This document shows, one piece after another, positions 63,003-64,000 of a DNA stretch of 64,000 nucleotides. A program made the position numbers and the translations under genes. Position 1 is the stretch's first letter. Each line of letters starts with the position of its first letter. Source of the stretch: Granulicella cerasi (GTDB lineage: Bacteria > Acidobacteriota > Terriglobia > Terriglobales > Acidobacteriaceae); the NCBI RefSeq assembly GCF_025685575.1, contig NZ_JAGSYD010000003.1, positions 734,591-798,590 on the forward strand, given 5' to 3'. The notes under the pieces are model-generated. The model did no database searches. It was not told the origin of the DNA and was given only the letters and a program-made list of their open reading frames with translations.

Positions 63003-63938
63003 TTAGTGTAGCGCAGTGATCTCCGAGTTCGGATCGATGCAGGATGCGGCAGGTGGAGGAGGCGTGAGCGAAGCGCACGGCTCCTCCGCCTGCCGAGAGG
63101 CTGATGCCAGCCAAGCCTCTGGCGCTGGCGGTCTGTAGTCCAGCGAGGAGTGTGGTCTGGCGGTGTTGTAGTGCTTGCGCCAGCGTTCGGCAAGTACGCG
63201 CAGTTCCTTGATCGAGTAGAAGATCTCTCCGTTCAGGAACTCATCACGCATCTTCGAGTTGAAGCTCTCGCAGTAGCCGTTCTCCCACGGTGAGCCGGGC
63301 TCGATGTAGGCTGTCTTTGCTCCCGTGTCCGCGAGCCATTTGCGAAGATCGTGCGCGACGAACTCAGGGCCATTGTCGGAACGCAGATGCTCAGGCACGC
63401 CCTTTATGACCATCACATCGGCCAGCGCGGCGATGACCAGCGCGGACGACCATCTGCGTTCCACGCGCACCAGCAGCGCCTCGCGCGTGTGCTCGTCGAT
63501 CAGATTCAACGCACGCGCCATGCGGCCGTCATGCGTGCGCACGCTCACGAAGTCATAGCTCCACACATGGTTGGCATGCGTGGGCCGCAGCCTCACACAC
63601 GAGCCGTCGTTGAACCACAGACGACCACGCGGCTTCTGCTTCTGCGGCACCTTCAGACCTTCACGTCGCCAGATACGCTCGACACGATCCTTGCCGACCT
63701 TCCAGCCCGCTCGCACCAGCAGCGCCGTGATCCGTCGATAGCCATACCGGCTATACTGGCCCGCCAGGGTGATGATCGCCTGCGTCAGCTTGTCTTCATT
63801 CGCCCGTTGCGTCGGCCGATAACGCTGCGTGCCGCGTGGCTGCTTCGCCAGACGGCACGCTCGTCGCTCAGTTAGGCCATGCCGCTGTTGCGCATGCTCC
63901 GCAGCCTGACGCCGACGCTCCGGGCTTAGAAGTTTCCC
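63003..63938 (-). CDS. IS3-family transposase OrfB (copy 2)
   Basis: The -1 frame runs open from GGGAAAC (63932-63938) to the TAA at 63003, about 311 codons. It has the catalytic residues in VWSYDFV, RSDNGPEF and ENGYCESFN and ends TALH. Copy 1's internal GTG start is GCG here, so no early start codon exists and the protein should be made only as an OrfAB frameshift fusion. About 80% identical to copy 1 OrfB by eye. Confidence 0.88.
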   Translation of the reverse strand, partial: GKLLSPERRRQAAEHAQQRHGLTERRACRLAKQPRGTQRYRPTQRANEDKLTQAIITLAGQYSRYGYRRITALLVRAGWKVGKDRVERIWRREGLKVPQKQKPRGRLWFNDGSCVRLRPTHANHVWSYDFVSVRTHDGRMARALNLIDEHTREALLVRVERRWSSALVIAALADVMVIKGVPEHLRSDNGPEFVAHDLRKWLADTGAKTAYIEPGSPWENGYCESFNSKMRDEFLNGEIFYSIKELRVLAERWRKHYNTARPHSSLDYRPPAPEAWLASASRQAEEPCASLTPPPPAASCIDPNSEITALH

Positions 63939-64000
63939 GAGGCGAAGTCCTTCAACACAAGATTATCCAGGCTCAGGTTCGCCACCAACCGCTTCAGCTT
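63926..64000 (-). CDS. IS3-family transposase OrfA C-terminus (copy 2, partial)
   Basis: Only the last 24 codons are in the window (KLKRLVANLSLDNLVLKDF, then ASGNF and TAA at 63926). They match the corrected OrfA tail of copy 1. The gene starts beyond the window. Confidence 0.85.
   Translation of the reverse strand, partial: KLKRLVANLSLDNLVLKDFASGNF

Larger units (their letters stand above)
62975..64000 (-). mobile_element. IS3-family insertion sequence, copy 2 (runs off window)
   Basis: Terminus TGACCGATATTTTGTACCAG at 62975, related to both ends of copy 1. The element is read on the minus strand and continues past 64000. orfB looks intact, with normal stop and DDE residues; the end of orfA and the slippery site are present. 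It disrupts receptor gene 3. Confidence 0.9.

Noticed and set aside
1..64000. CRISPR array, rRNA operon or replication origin
   Set aside because: No regularly spaced repeats, no rRNA-like segments and no DnaA-box cluster were noticed on reading through.

Overview
The window looks like the chromosome of an acidobacterium (Acidobacteriota, Terriglobia type such as Granulicella, Terriglobus or Edaphobacter). This is inferred from the gene content: an ADOP-type permease coupled to a PadR regulator, several large Oar-like TonB-dependent receptors with N-terminal carboxypeptidase-regulatory domains, lipoproteins built of putative-Ig repeats, and many secreted glycosidases. No 16S rRNA gene is present, so the assignment is an inference.

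Layout. 1-3425: two divergent secreted GH30 glycosidases. 3446-9510 (minus): a tightly overlapped malonate decarboxylase operon, mdcA-B-C-D-E-F-G, with the LysR gene mdcR divergent (9621-10565); no mdcH is seen. 10594-17303 (minus): GDSL hydrolase, beta-propeller lipoprotein and five-repeat Ig-like lipoprotein, ended by a clear intrinsic terminator. 17721-19050: phage and integration debris (a frameshifted phage-head-like gene, a barstar-like gene, a tRNA-Val 3' half with clustered direct repeats). 19278-22149: ilvD with a divergent LysR gene. 22274-41983: about 19.7 kb bounded by near-identical 141/146-bp direct repeats, the right one running into a tRNA-Asp 3' half. It holds an HxlR regulator, an inactivated IS3-family element, a diguanylate cyclase clipped by that IS, and a galactoside-utilisation cluster (regulator, TonB receptor, Tat-exported glycosidase-like protein, galK, galT, galE remnant, small membrane protein, GH42 beta-galactosidase, GH36 alpha-galactosidase). 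At its right end are scars of a MobF relaxase and a tyrosine integrase.

42127-64000: a GNAT-like protein, a second HxlR regulator, then two related modules of TonB-type receptor + LytS-type histidine kinase + LytTR response regulator (43568-49612, with a phosphodiesterase gene; and 51030-55706). A TPR protein, a zinc-ribbon protein, a MacB-like ATPase, an esterase, PadR + ADOP permease, and a third receptor gene cut by a second IS copy follow.

The parts fit a soil heterotroph: outer-membrane receptors bring in oligosaccharides or other ligands, periplasmic glycosidases release galactose, and galK/galT feed the Leloir pathway. The Leloir step is damaged locally because galE is a remnant, and no sugar permease is seen. 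The repeated receptor-kinase-regulator modules are the most promising candidates for an undescribed envelope-sensing system. All functional statements rest on reading motifs by eye; no database search was run.
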